A stretch of DNA of 64,000 nucleotides from Bacillus sp. OV322 (lineage in GTDB: Bacteria > Bacillota > Bacilli > Bacillales > DSM-1321), in assembly GCF_900112495.1 (NCBI RefSeq), contig NZ_FOMA01000006.1:62001-126000 (forward strand). The letters run 5' to 3'. Below, piece by piece: positions 16,776-25,498 of this stretch. Numbering within the stretch: position 1 is the stretch's first letter; each line of letters begins with the position of its first letter. Position numbers and translations under genes: made by a program. Below the pieces are notes generated by a model. It had not been told where the DNA came from. It ran no database searches and saw only the letters and a program-made list of their open reading frames with translations.

Positions 16776-18131
16776 TTATCCGCGCCCCGCGATTTTTTTT
16801 CGCTGCAGGTTAAGGAGCCTGCTTGTCAGTCCGGCGGCTCCAAATGCCAGCCCTGCAATCAAGCCAATCCAATATCCAAAAGGTCCGAGCGCTGTATAAT
16901 GGGCAAAAAGGTATCCCGTTGGGAGGCCAATGATCCAATACGACACAAGTGTCATGATGAAGGTAATATTGACGTCTTTATAACCCCGGAGAATTCCCTG
17001 AATAGGTGCCTGCACGGCATCTGAAATCTGAAAAAAGATTGCGTAAATCAAAAAGTGTGCAGTCATTTTCATGACGACGGAATCGTTTGTATAAAGGGAA
17101 GCAACGTTTTCCCTGAAAAAGAAAATGATGCACGCGCATAGCAATGACAAAAATAGTGCCGTGGAAATTCCAATCACACTGTATTCTTTTGCATCCCTAT
17201 AACGGCCGGCACCGGCCTCAAAACCTATAATGATGGTCAGGGCCATTGAAATGCTGAGCGGGAGCATGTAAAGGAAAGAAGCGAAATTAATTGCCACTTG
17301 GTGAGAAGCAATCGTTATTGTATCATAATTGCTCATGAACAGTGTCACTGCAGAAAAGATACTGGTTTCAAAGAAAATCGAAAATCCGATGGGCATGCCG
17401 ATTTTCAGAATCATCCGCCACTGTGCAAACGATACTTTTGGAAAAGAATGAAATACTTTATATCCCGAAAAAGGCCGCATCCTGTGAACGACAATCACCG
17501 CAATGAAAAAGATCATCCAATAGGAAATGGCTGTTGCATAACCCGAACCGACGCCCCCAAGCTCTGGGAAACCAAATTTCCCATAAATTAAGAGGTAATT
17601 GAACAGGACATTTACCGGCAGGGAAAAAAGAGTAATGAACATGGAAATTCTTGTTTGGCCAAGTGAATCGATGAATGATCGAAGGACATTGTACATAAAA
17701 AGCGGCAGGATGCCCAGTCCAAGAGCTGCAAGATAATCGTGCGCCACTTCTTTGACAGCAGGAGACAGACTCATGCCATTGAGGACAGGATCCAGTACGA
17801 ACATGCCGATGATTGTTATGATAATGGCCATACAAGCAGATAAATACACTCCTTGAATGACTGAAACAGGGACCGCTTTATGGTTTTTCGAGCCGATGTA
17901 CTGGGAAACAATAGGTGTAATGGCGAGCAATATCCCGCATAGCCCTGTATTTACCGGGACCCACAAGGAACTCCCTATAGAAACTCCTGCTACATGTGAA
18001 GTGCTATATTTGCCAGACATCATGATATCGAAAAAATTCATTGCGTACATGCCCATTTGAGTGACAAGGATAGGGAGGAGTATCACCAGCAGCTGGCGGA
18101 ATTTTTCTGCTTTTGTATAAGTTTGCTTCAT
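16776..18131 (-). CDS. MATE-family multidrug efflux transporter
   Basis: 451 residues with twelve predicted membrane helices in two homologous halves, typical NorM-type MATE length. Visible segments: PILVTQMGMYAMNFFDIMMSG at the start of the first half (in pieces PILVTQMG and FFDIMMSG), ITPIVSQYIGSKNHKAVP, and DAVQAPIQGILRGYKD in the second half. It would export cationic drugs in exchange for sodium or protons. The start at 18131 follows CGAGGT; an upstream in-frame ATG at 18185 has no ribosome site. Confidence 0.88.
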   Translation of the reverse strand: MKQTYTKAEKFRQLLVILLPILVTQMGMYAMNFFDIMMSGKYSTSHVAGVSIGSSLWVPVNTGLCGILLAITPIVSQYIGSKNHKAVPVSVIQGVYLSACMAIIITIIGMFVLDPVLNGMSLSPAVKEVAHDYLAALGLGILPLFMYNVLRSFIDSLGQTRISMFITLFSLPVNVLFNYLLIYGKFGFPELGGVGSGYATAISYWMIFFIAVIVVHRMRPFSGYKVFHSFPKVSFAQWRMILKIGMPIGFSIFFETSIFSAVTLFMSNYDTITIASHQVAINFASFLYMLPLSISMALTIIIGFEAGAGRYRDAKEYSVIGISTALFLSLLCACIIFFFRENVASLYTNDSVVMKMTAHFLIYAIFFQISDAVQAPIQGILRGYKDVNITFIMTLVSYWIIGLPTGYLFAHYTALGPFGYWIGLIAGLAFGAAGLTSRLLNLQRKKIAGRG

Positions 18132-18409
18132 GCTGTTACCTCGATTTACATTTTTGCGAATGATAGCATTATAACATTTTTTCATTGAATAGATAGAGTC
18201 TGTTGAAGATTGCTTATTCTGGGGGGGAATTATTTTAAATATGGCATGGAGGGAGGCACTTGTTCCAATCCAGGATCTGGCGCGTTCCTTGAATTTCTTT
18301 TCCCGCTTTGCTTATATTGACAAAAGAAAATTCATGATTCGCCATTTCAGCCGGCTTTAACTGTGGTAATATGAAGGGAAAACATTTTTGGCTGCGGAAG
18401 GTGAAATCA

Positions 18410-19486
18410 ATGAAAAAGAAAATCGTTTTTACGGGCGGAGGTTCAGCAGGACACGTATCGGTCAATGCTGCCATTATCCCTGAATTTATAGAAAAAAGCT
18501 GGGATGTAACCTATATTGGATCAGAGCAGGGGATTGAAAAATCCATCATCGAAAAGGAATTTCCTCAAATCAGCTATCGTACCGTTGCTGTAGGAAAATT
18601 AAGAAGATACCTGTCTCTTCAAAATCTGAAAGATCCTTTTAAAGTGATTAAGGGAATCTTCGATGCACGAAAAATTTTAAAAGAAGTGCGACCTGAGTTC
18701 ATATTTTCAAAGGGAGGATTTGTTTCAGTTCCTGTCGTTCTCGCAGGGAAAATGCTGAAAATCCCCATTTTAATTCATGAATCAGATTATACTCCAGGGC
18801 TTGCCAATAAAATTGCCATGCCATTTGCGTCTAAAATTTTCACAACGTTCCAGGAGACTGCCGCTAACCTGCCGGAGCAAAAAGCCATGTACATAGGAGC
18901 CGTTTTGCGGGATGGCATTTTTAAGGGAAATGCAGCAAAAGGAAAGATATTCTGCGGTTTTGACAGCAGCAGGCCCGTGCTATTGGTTATGGGCGGAAGC
19001 CTCGGGGCAGTGAAGATCAATAATCTGATTACCGAAAATCTTGATGAACTGCTGAATTCCTATCAGATTATCCATATTTGCGGAAAAGGAAATGTGAAGG
19101 AGGAGCTGAAAAGAAAAGGCTATTGCCCATTTGAATTTGTCCATGAAGAGCTTTTCGACCTGCTGGCTGCTTCTGATGTGATCGTTTCAAGAGCAGGATC
19201 CAATTCGATTTTTGAATTTCTAGGCCTCCAAAAACCGATGCTGCTGATTCCTTTAAGCGCACAGGCCTCACGTGGAGATCAAATCCTCAATGCAGCAAGC
19301 TTTGAAAAACAAGGTTTTTCAAAGGTGCTGCAGGAAGAAGACGCAACATATCAAAATTTTGAAGCTGCACTTCATACGTTACAGGAGAAGTCTGCATTGT
19401 ATAAAGATAAAATGAAAAAAGAGCGTCCTTTTAAAACCGCTCATGAAATGTATGAACTGCTTAACGGTATGATGAAAAACCGCTAG
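18410..19486 (+). CDS. murG: MurG-like undecaprenyl-PP-MurNAc-pentapeptide GlcNAc transferase
   Basis: 358-residue GT-B glycosyltransferase. The N-terminal G-loop is FTGGGSAGHV (residues 6-15), then FSKGGFVSVPVVLAG, HESDYTPGLANKIA, MGGSLGAVKIN and the UDP-GlcNAc-binding VSRAGSNSIFEFLGL. It is closer to the second MurG of the B. cereus group than to the division-cluster MurG, and it stands alone here, so it may be an accessory paralogue making lipid II. The start at 18410 follows GGAAGGTG. Confidence 0.82.
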   Translation: MKKKIVFTGGGSAGHVSVNAAIIPEFIEKSWDVTYIGSEQGIEKSIIEKEFPQISYRTVAVGKLRRYLSLQNLKDPFKVIKGIFDARKILKEVRPEFIFSKGGFVSVPVVLAGKMLKIPILIHESDYTPGLANKIAMPFASKIFTTFQETAANLPEQKAMYIGAVLRDGIFKGNAAKGKIFCGFDSSRPVLLVMGGSLGAVKINNLITENLDELLNSYQIIHICGKGNVKEELKRKGYCPFEFVHEELFDLLAASDVIVSRAGSNSIFEFLGLQKPMLLIPLSAQASRGDQILNAASFEKQGFSKVLQEEDATYQNFEAALHTLQEKSALYKDKMKKERPFKTAHEMYELLNGMMKNR

Positions 19487-19501
19487 AACATACATGAAAA
19501 A

Positions 19502-19539
19502 CCCCTCAGGCGCATATCTTGTAAAACGCGCATGAGGGG
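19502..19539 (+). promoter_or_regulatory. Hairpin burying the ribosome site of the next small gene
   Basis: CCCCTCAGGCGC (19502-19513) pairs with GCGCATGAGGGG (19528-19539) with one mismatch across a 14-base loop. The 3' arm contains the GAGGGG ribosome site of the 54-codon gene at 19550. There is no T-tract, so it is not a good terminator for the MurG-like gene. Confidence 0.5.
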
Positions 19540-19549
19540 GTAGATGCTA

Positions 19550-19714
19550 TTGGCCTATAAATATTCAAAAGGCTGGTTTTTGACTCAATTAAAAGCAAAA
19601 GGGATTACAAAGCATCCTGTTGAAAGAAGAAAGCTCGAATCCTACAAAACCTATGTGGTCCGCAAGCTGTACGAAGAATTGATCGAGAGTGACAGAAAAA
19701 GTTCCAGCTTATAA
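19550..19714 (+). CDS. DUF2639/YflJ-like small protein
   Basis: 54 residues from TTG 19550 (MAYKYSKGWFLTQLKAKGI), or 56 from ATG 19544. It matches the short YflJ-type proteins of Bacillus with the conserved SKGW, HPVERRKLESYKT and VVRKLYEEL blocks. The TTG is preferred because it is nine bases from GAGGGGG, whereas the ATG is three. Function unknown; soluble, basic. Confidence 0.75.
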   Translation: MAYKYSKGWFLTQLKAKGITKHPVERRKLESYKTYVVRKLYEELIESDRKSSSL

Positions 19715-19870
19715 ATGAAGGCTGTTTTCGTATTGTTCCAGGATCCAGGCCGCTGATTTCCTCTCCAGGATGCTCGCGCCTTTCGCTCCATTCAGCCTGT
19801 TTTAACGATGGGTTCGCCTCGCAGAACTCATTAATATAGCAATCTTTAAAAAAGAGCCTGAATGAAAAAC

Positions 19871-19932
19871 AAAAAACACAGAAGCCTCCCGGGCTGATTT
19901 TTTCTTCCTGGAGATAACTTCTGTGTTTTTTT
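19871..19932. terminator. Long-loop terminator hairpin
   Basis: AAAAAACACAGAAG pairs with CTTCTGTGTTTTTT around a 33-base loop; usable in either direction. Confidence 0.6.
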
Positions 19933-19964
19933 CTGCGTATTCGGGCTGTGATAATTGCTGAGGA

Positions 19965-20001
19965 GAAAAATAAATGGGGATTGGCGCATTTGCCAATCCC
20001 C
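19965..20001 (-). terminator. Terminator of the GNAT gene
   Basis: Minus strand GGGGATTGGC, loop, GCCAATCCCC, then ATTTATTTTTC; 30 bases beyond the GNAT stop codon. Confidence 0.75.
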
Positions 20002-20031
20002 TAGTGGTGTTACATCAGCGAACTTATAAAA

Positions 20032-20589
20032 TTATGCTTCAAGCAGGTGCTGTGAATCATCATCCTGCTGCTGTCTTAGAATATGAAGGGTGTACAAATC
20101 CTTTGGAATTTCATACAAATCAAAAATATCGCCGTTTTCGTTAATGGCATCATACATGTATTTCCTTGATTCATTGGCTTTGACTGCATATGGAAGTTTT
20201 TCGGCAGCCCCAATAGAACGCAGATTTTTTTTGCGGATTCTCATGAACACAGTTTCAATGTTCAGTTCAAAGAAAAGTTCATTGAAGAAGGCTTCTTTTG
20301 CCATGGCATTATAACCTTTTCCATGGTAAGGCTTGCCAAGCCAGGTCCCAAGAAAACCGGCAGAATCCTGTACATCAAAAAGGGATATCGTACCAATAGG
20401 ATTTTCCCATTCATCGGTTATCGTGCGGGAAATCAAATGGCCCGATTCTTCAGCTTCCATCGTTTGCTTTGTGACGAATACATATTCTTCATATGAATCA
20501 ACTTTTTGGCGCACGAAAGGGAAGACATCTGGATGCGTAATCAACTCGTAAAGAGGATGACAATCTGTAAAATCTCTCTTTTTTAACAT
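20032..20589 (-). CDS. GNAT-family N-acetyltransferase (RimJ/RimL type)
   Basis: 185 residues. The acetyl-CoA fold is seen as GTISLFDVQDSAGFLGTWLG followed by KPYHGKGYNAMAKEAF (motif A) and the IRKKNLRSIGAAEKL block. The ATG at 20589 follows GGAGGGACG; an upstream in-frame ATG at 20667 would translate through the structured leader described separately and is rejected. Acceptor unknown; relatives acetylate ribosomal protein N-termini or small molecules. Confidence 0.8.
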   Translation of the reverse strand: MLKKRDFTDCHPLYELITHPDVFPFVRQKVDSYEEYVFVTKQTMEAEESGHLISRTITDEWENPIGTISLFDVQDSAGFLGTWLGKPYHGKGYNAMAKEAFFNELFFELNIETVFMRIRKKNLRSIGAAEKLPYAVKANESRKYMYDAINENGDIFDLYEIPKDLYTLHILRQQQDDDSQHLLEA

Positions 20590-20595
20590 TTCCGT

Positions 20596-20676
20596 CCCTC
20601 CGCTTGAGGGCAGATTCCAAGCATCTGCTCTGCTCTCACCCTCGAAATTTTTTAAGTAATGCATCAAAAAATTTCG
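20596..20676 (-). promoter_or_regulatory. Structured leader of the GNAT gene with a ribosome-site switch
   Basis: On the minus strand CGAAATTTTTT (20676-20666) pairs with AAAAAATTTCG (20653-20643), extended by flanking CACCC/GGGTG. Immediately after, GAGGG (20643-20639) and the ribosome site GAGGG (20600-20596) are both complementary to the same CCCTC (20610-20606). Pairing with one frees the other, the arrangement expected of a translational switch. The ligand, if any, is unknown. Confidence 0.4.
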
Positions 20677-20735
20677 GGGTGGGAATCGAACCCACTAGGA
20701 CCGGAAACCGGTGGCGCACCATTTGCCTTCCCTAT
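20672..20735 (-). ncRNA. tRNA-like T-arm and long variable arm without a 5' half
   Basis: The minus strand holds a canonical T-arm, GTGGG-TTCGATT-CCCAC (20695-20679), directly preceded by ACCGG-TTT-CCGGT (20712-20700), as in tRNAs with long variable arms, and a small GGTGCGCC palindrome. No matching acceptor 5' strand, D-arm or clean anticodon arm is present upstream, and there is no CCA. It may be a relic of a class II tRNA or an aptamer-like part of the GNAT leader. Confidence 0.35.
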
Positions 20736-20756
20736 TTTTATTTTTAAGCAATATAT

Positions 20757-20782
20757 TCAAAAAAAAATACCTTACGAAGGTA
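20757..20782 (-). terminator. Terminator of the amidohydrolase gene
   Basis: Minus strand TACCTT-CGT-AAGGTA followed by about ten T residues. Confidence 0.75.
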
Positions 20783-20841
20783 TAATACTAAAAAAAAATG
20801 AATTTGAAAATAGGTTTTTATCTATTTTTTTCACCAAATTT

Positions 20842-21975
20842 CTACTTTTTTTTGAATACAATTTCTCCATTAATCATGGTGATAAATGGCTTTGCCTGAT
20901 AATGGAAAGGATGGTGTGTCCAAAGAACCAAATCGGCATCTTTTCCAGCCTCGATGCTCCCTAATCTTTTTTCCAGTCCCAGATTTCTTGCAGCAAGAAT
21001 AGTTATGCCCTCAACTGCTTTTTGAATAGACAAACCTTCCCGGACAGCAAGTGAAGCGCATATGTTCAAATACTGGATCGGGGTGTAAGGATGGTCGGTG
21101 GTGATGGAGACCTCGACACCCCGTTTAGTCAATTCTTCATACGTTTTCCAGCTTTTATTCTTCAGTTCGACCTTGGATCTCCTGGTAAGAGTCGGACCGA
21201 CGCATACTTTGAGCTGCCTGTCCGCCAGTTCATCTGCTATCAAATGTCCTTCCGTACAGTGTTCAATTCTTAAATCCAGCCCGAATTCTTCAGCAAAACG
21301 AATGGCAGAGAAAATATCATCTGCCCTGTGTGCATGAATGCGGACTGGTATCTCCCTCTTTAAGGCTTTAATGATCGGGGCAGCCCTGAATGTATCGGGA
21401 TTATCACAGTATTTTGCTTCAGTAAATGCCTCCCGGAGCATTCCCATAATTCCCATTCTTGTTATGGAATCATTGCTTGAGGAACTATGAATCCTCTTAG
21501 GGTTTTCACCGAGTGCAATCTTAAGGCCGGAAGTTTCCCTTACCAGCATCTTGGTAATATTATTTCCAAAAGTCTTAATCACAGATGTAGTCCCGCCAAT
21601 GACATTGGCGCTTCCAGGCAGCACCTGAACAGTTGTTATTCCGCTTGAAATTGCATCAGTAAAAGCCGTATCGAGAGGGTAGACCCCATCAATGGAGCGG
21701 ATTTGGGGGGTGAGCGGCTCGATGGTTTCATTCGCGTCATTGCCAGCCCAGCCTGTGCCTTCATCGTATAGCCCCATATGTGTATGAACATCGATTAATC
21801 CAGGGAAAAGATGCATGGTTCTGCAATCGATTCTTGTAAGGGCATAATGGCTGTACTTTTGCTCAAGTGAATGGCCGATATCCTTTATCTTTCCATCCCT
21901 CACATATACGTCACCTCCCTGCAAAGGAGGGGAGGTAACAGAATGGACAATGGCATTCTGAAAAAGTATAGACAT
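20842..21975 (-). CDS. Imidazolonepropionase-like amidohydrolase
   Basis: 377-residue metal-dependent hydrolase of the amidohydrolase superfamily. Metal-ligand motifs in order: GLIDVHTHMG near residue 60, ALGENPKRIH (lysine candidate), RIHAHRADD, RIEHCTEG and SITTDHPYTP; the C-terminal strand is LGSIEAGKDADLVLW. The motif spacing fits the imidazolonepropionase-like clade, but no hut genes are near, so the substrate is unknown. AGGAAAGGAG ribosome site before the ATG. Confidence 0.83.
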   Translation of the reverse strand: MSILFQNAIVHSVTSPPLQGGDVYVRDGKIKDIGHSLEQKYSHYALTRIDCRTMHLFPGLIDVHTHMGLYDEGTGWAGNDANETIEPLTPQIRSIDGVYPLDTAFTDAISSGITTVQVLPGSANVIGGTTSVIKTFGNNITKMLVRETSGLKIALGENPKRIHSSSSNDSITRMGIMGMLREAFTEAKYCDNPDTFRAAPIIKALKREIPVRIHAHRADDIFSAIRFAEEFGLDLRIEHCTEGHLIADELADRQLKVCVGPTLTRRSKVELKNKSWKTYEELTKRGVEVSITTDHPYTPIQYLNICASLAVREGLSIQKAVEGITILAARNLGLEKRLGSIEAGKDADLVLWTHHPFHYQAKPFITMINGEIVFKKK

Positions 21976-22043
21976 TTTTTCTCCTTTCCTACATATATTT
22001 TAATCCCCTTAAAACAGGCGGAACTCTGGCAGCCCCAATCTGT

Positions 22044-22826
22044 CTAAAAGGCACCCGTAAATTGGAGAAGTAAAATCAGCCCGCCCAGAGCCCATACATA
22101 GATGGAAAAAACCTTTAATGATCTTCTTTTTAAATAATTTATCATCCATACTACAGCAATGTATCCAAAAATCGCTGATGACAGGGTGCCGGCAAAAAGT
22201 GCAGGCAAACTTAGATACTCAGCCTGTCCCAATAAAACAGGTTTGATCTGCAGCACAATGCCGCCCGTTATTGCAGGGATGGATAGGAGAAAAGAAAAAT
22301 AAGCTGCAGTCGCTCTGTCTAGCTTGCATAATAATCCTGCAGCTATTGTAAGGCCTGAGCGGGATAATGCAGGCATGATTGCAGCAGCCTGAAAACTGCC
22401 GATGAGGAAGGCATCTTTTACAGTGATTTGGCTGATCGATTTTTTGCCTTCCTTGGCGCTGTCTGCAAGCCATAAGATCAATCCTGTCGCAAGAAACTCC
22501 CATCCAATGGTCACTCCTGTTTTGGAAAGCTCATCAAACCAGTCTCCCAGCAGCAGTCCTGCAAATACAGCGGGTATCGTGCCTGCGATAAGCAACAGTG
22601 TCAATTTGGAAAAGGGCTTCTTCACTAAAGCAAACAAATCCTCTTTGTACACCGCGATAAGGGCAAGCAGTGTGCCGATGTGCAGCATGGTATCGAGCGT
22701 AATGCCGGCTTCATCAAGGTGAAAGAGGTGCCTCCCTAAATACAGATGACCGGTGCTTGATATGGGAAGGAATTCCGTCAATCCCTGTATCATACCTAGT
22801 ATTAAAGCTTGAAATCCATTCAACAA
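22044..22826 (-). CDS. uppP: Undecaprenyl-diphosphatase (UppP/BacA)
   Basis: 260-residue polytopic membrane protein that recycles undecaprenyl pyrophosphate for cell-wall synthesis and can raise bacitracin resistance. Both family signatures are present: GLTEFLPISSTGHL (residues 15-28) and PALSRSGLTIAAGL near residue 150. It starts at TTG 22826 behind GAGGTGA. Confidence 0.93.
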   Translation of the reverse strand: MLNGFQALILGMIQGLTEFLPISSTGHLYLGRHLFHLDEAGITLDTMLHIGTLLALIAVYKEDLFALVKKPFSKLTLLLIAGTIPAVFAGLLLGDWFDELSKTGVTIGWEFLATGLILWLADSAKEGKKSISQITVKDAFLIGSFQAAAIMPALSRSGLTIAAGLLCKLDRATAAYFSFLLSIPAITGGIVLQIKPVLLGQAEYLSLPALFAGTLSSAIFGYIAVVWMINYLKRRSLKVFSIYVWALGGLILLLQFTGAF

Positions 22827-22989
22827 ACCATCACCTCATAAGAAGATACTTTGTACAACCTTATATCCATACATATGTATCCCTAAAAAAAACATGTTGA
22901 TTTTTAAGAAAAAGGGGGAGTCTGGAAAAATATGAAGCCTTATTTACAGTTTTTGCGTATAATATCATAAAGAAAGCGAGGAGAGGGAA

Positions 22990-23310
22990 ATGCCATCAAG
23001 TGATGAAAGATCATTGGCTGCGCTAATATACGTTGCCAGTTTCTTTACTGTTTTCATAGGGCCATTGATTATTTGGCTGATAAAGAAAGATTCTTCTAAG
23101 TTCATTGATTATCATGGACGGGAATATTTTAACTTTCTGATTTCCTATACGATTTATACAGTTGCCGCCGGTGTGCTTTGCCTGGTGTTCATAGGATTTA
23201 TTGCCCTGCCGGTGATAGGGATAGCGGCTTTTGTTTTTACCATCATTGCGGCAGTTAAGTCATATGAGGGTATAGAATATAAGATTCCAGTTATATTCCG
23301 CATTCTGTAA
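22990..23310 (+). CDS. DUF4870-family small membrane protein
   Basis: 106 residues with three hydrophobic helices; the family pattern FIDYHGREYFNFLISYTIY around residues 42-60 and a final RIL are recognisable. Function unknown. GAGGAGAGG ribosome site; followed by its own terminator. Confidence 0.78.
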   Translation: MPSSDERSLAALIYVASFFTVFIGPLIIWLIKKDSSKFIDYHGREYFNFLISYTIYTVAAGVLCLVFIGFIALPVIGIAAFVFTIIAAVKSYEGIEYKIPVIFRIL

Positions 23311-23320
23311 TAATCAGAAA

Positions 23321-23349
23321 AGGTATCCGCATTGCCGGATGCCTTTTTG
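23321..23349 (+). terminator. Terminator of the DUF4870 gene
   Basis: AGGTATCC, loop, GGATGCCT, then TTTTTG. Confidence 0.8.
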
Positions 23350-23408
23350 TTTATGTTTGCCGGTGTTCATTAACCGACTTTTTTCCTTGCGACTTGTATA
23401 AAATATGA

Positions 23409-23663
23409 GTTCAAGGGGCGGGGGCACAAAAGCGCAGCCACAGGACGAGGCTGACCAGGCGTTTTCGCTTTTTATGTAATCCAGCTGCAGCGCCTAGCCT
23501 CTCGAGGTCATAAGCCACATCCAAATTGAAGGCAAAGAGCGCCTTCTATTTGGATGCGTCTTATGCTTGTCGAGGGCCACCAGGACGGGGGTCACGAAGA
23601 CGTTGCCGCAGGACGCGGCGTTCTTAGTCTTCGATCCTTTGAATCAGGCGCTTTCGCTTTTTT
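23409..23663. repeat. GC-rich palindromic repeat (CAGCGCCTAGCC...CTCGAG type)
   Basis: The core 23501-23574 is a long hairpin: CTCGAGGTCATAAG and ACATCCAAATTGAAGGC fold back onto GCCTTCTATTTGGATG and CTTATGCTTGTCGAG around a seven-base loop. It is bracketed by two partial copies of a tail AGGCGTTTTCGCTTTTT / AGGCGCTTTCGCTTTTT. I recognise the CCAGCTGCAGCGCCTAGCC...CTCGAG pattern as a dispersed intergenic repeat of Bacillaceae. No coding frame. Fills the gap between two plus-strand genes. Confidence 0.6.
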
Positions 23664-23789
23664 AGTATTCTATTAAAGTTCAAGAAGGAATAGAATGAAA
23701 GAGGTAGAACGTACTTTAGGAGGCTGGGCAAGCGGCAATTCTATTAATGTATTCTTAAGGCATACTATTAATCTCCCAAGGAGCAGATT

Positions 23790-24593
23790 ATGAATATACG
23801 GACTTATTATGTGAAAACGGCTAAGATATGCTTCCGGACTTCCTGGATTTCTTTGATCATGGCTGCAGCTTTCTTTGCACTGCATCTTTTTGGGGTTTTA
23901 ACGGGCAATATTCTGGAGATTGAAGCACCATTCATTCTTTTTAGCATAATAAGCTTTGCGGGTTATAGAGTATACGAAAACAGGGCACAGGGATTGCCGA
24001 TAGAAGCGGTAACTTCATGCAAGCCGCTGGAGGAGCAAAAGAACTTGCTTGCGGCCTTTATGCCGGCTCCTACATTGAGGGTATTGCTTTTTGAACCGAA
24101 CGGGGCACTTGCAGGAGAAATAAGAGATATGAACATGAGCTGGTATATGTGGATGATTCCGAATTCTGTTTCCTTGGTTTTGCCTAAAAGGTATGGATTG
24201 TATGACTCAAAGGGAAAACTGTTTGGTATGTATAATTTCCGCTGGGGCCTGCTGAACAAAGTGGTTATGAAAGACGGTGAAGGGCAGCTGATAGGGACCT
24301 TTAAGGAAGTCTGGAAAAAATCCCTTTTCAAAGTGAATGGCATGATTGCTGGTGCGGGCGGGGAAGACTGGATCCCAGTCAGCATCGGCGGGCTGCTTAA
24401 TGATTTTGAATTAATCACTTGCAGCGGCAAAAAGATCGTGAGGTTTCAAAAAGGCTGGATGCCTATCGAGTGGGGAGAGCGATTCAAGGAGATGAACACT
24501 CCCGTTCTCTCATTTAGTGAAGCAGCCATAATGGAAGAAAAAGTGGCCGTGCTTGGTTTTTGTGCAGCAGTTTTACATCACAGAAAAAATTGA
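23790..24593 (+). CDS. Membrane-anchored protein with a scramblase/LURP-like domain, unknown
   Basis: 267 residues. Two hydrophobic helices at about 14-65 (ISLIMAAAFFALHLFGVL; APFILFSIISFAGYRV), then a soluble beta-rich domain with repeated strand pairs: YGLYDSKGKLFGMYNF and VVMKDGEGQLIGTFKE followed by KVNGMIAGAGG. The alternating Gly-Lys-turn pattern resembles tubby/LURP-one related proteins, but the match is only by eye. AAGGAGC ribosome site. No operon partner. Confidence 0.6.
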   Translation: MNIRTYYVKTAKICFRTSWISLIMAAAFFALHLFGVLTGNILEIEAPFILFSIISFAGYRVYENRAQGLPIEAVTSCKPLEEQKNLLAAFMPAPTLRVLLFEPNGALAGEIRDMNMSWYMWMIPNSVSLVLPKRYGLYDSKGKLFGMYNFRWGLLNKVVMKDGEGQLIGTFKEVWKKSLFKVNGMIAGAGGEDWIPVSIGGLLNDFELITCSGKKIVRFQKGWMPIEWGERFKEMNTPVLSFSEAAIMEEKVAVLGFCAAVLHHRKN

Positions 24594-24609
24594 ACAAAGC
24601 TATGAATAA

Positions 24610-24823
24610 GGTTCCTTTCATAAAGAATGATGTTTTTAAGCTGCGAGGCAAATCCATTGTTAAAGCAGGCTGATTGAAGCGAAAGGTTTGCGGATCAGCG
24701 TGACAGATGAGGCCCCGCAGACGGAAGTCGAGGAGGCCTGGCGAACGCCCCTCGGAAAGCATATCATCCTGGAGCGGAAATCAGCCATTTGTTCAGGCAG
24801 CAGCAAAGTTTACTAAAACAGCC
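24610..24823 (+). mobile_element. Miniature inverted-repeat element, copy 2
   Basis: Left end GGTTCCTTTCATAAAG, right end (inverted) GGCTGTTTTAGTAAAC, with the family's GC-rich centre (GAGGCCCCGCAG, AAGTCGAGGAGGCC, ATCCTGGAGCGGAAATCAG). Flanks do not show a clean duplication and the ends are diverged, so this is an older copy. Confidence 0.65.
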
Positions 24824-24928
24824 TTAAAAAAAGAACTGCATGAATGCATAAAGAATTCTTATAAAAAGCATTTTTGTTTGTTTTGTATTATAATTAGCAA
24901 GAAAAATACATAGAAAATAGGTGATTTT

Positions 24929-25498
24929 ATGTCTTTATTGGATGAAATATTGGTATATAACGAAAGATTTGTGGAAGAAGAGGAATATGAAAAGTATAAG
25001 GCAGGGAAGCTGCCTGAAAAAAGAATGGTTGTCTTAAGCTGTATGGACACAAGGCTTGTGGAATTGCTTCCTAAGTCCATGAACTTCAAAAACGGAGATG
25101 CCAAAGTCATTAAAACTGCGGGTGCGGTTGTTTCCCATCCATTCGGAAGTGCCATGAGGAGCATAATGGTTGCCGTTTACGAATTGAATGCTGATGAGGT
25201 ATTTGTAGTTGGCCACCATGATTGCGGAATGTCCTCCATCAACAGTGACAAGATGATTGGAAAAATGAAGGACAGGGGCATTACAGAAGAAACAATTGAA
25301 ACGGTAGAGAACTCCGGCATTCACTTGGCAAACTGGCTCCGCGGCTTTGACAGTGTAGTGGAAAGCGTCAAAAACAGTGTTGAAATTATCCGGAACCATC
25401 CGCTGCTTCCGCCAAATATCCCGGTACACGGGCTTGTCATCTCTCCTGAAACAGGTAAACTTGACAAAGTCGTGGACGGCTACGAGTTTCTTAAATAA
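24929..25498 (+). CDS. Beta-class carbonic anhydrase (YtiB type)
   Basis: 189 residues, interconverts CO2 and bicarbonate. Zinc ligands and dyad are visible: SCMDTR (Cys38, with Asp40-Arg42) and GHHDCGM (His96/Cys99 region). The spacing and length fit the short type II beta enzymes represented by B. subtilis YtiB. The next gene is an NCS2 permease, the same neighbourhood as ytiB-ytiP in B. subtilis. Confidence 0.88.
   Translation: MSLLDEILVYNERFVEEEEYEKYKAGKLPEKRMVVLSCMDTRLVELLPKSMNFKNGDAKVIKTAGAVVSHPFGSAMRSIMVAVYELNADEVFVVGHHDCGMSSINSDKMIGKMKDRGITEETIETVENSGIHLANWLRGFDSVVESVKNSVEIIRNHPLLPPNIPVHGLVISPETGKLDKVVDGYEFLK

Noticed and set aside
20659-20964. Plus-strand 101-codon open frame across the tRNA-like region
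   Set aside because: No ribosome site, low-complexity translation, and it overlaps the amidohydrolase 3' end and a terminator on the other strand.
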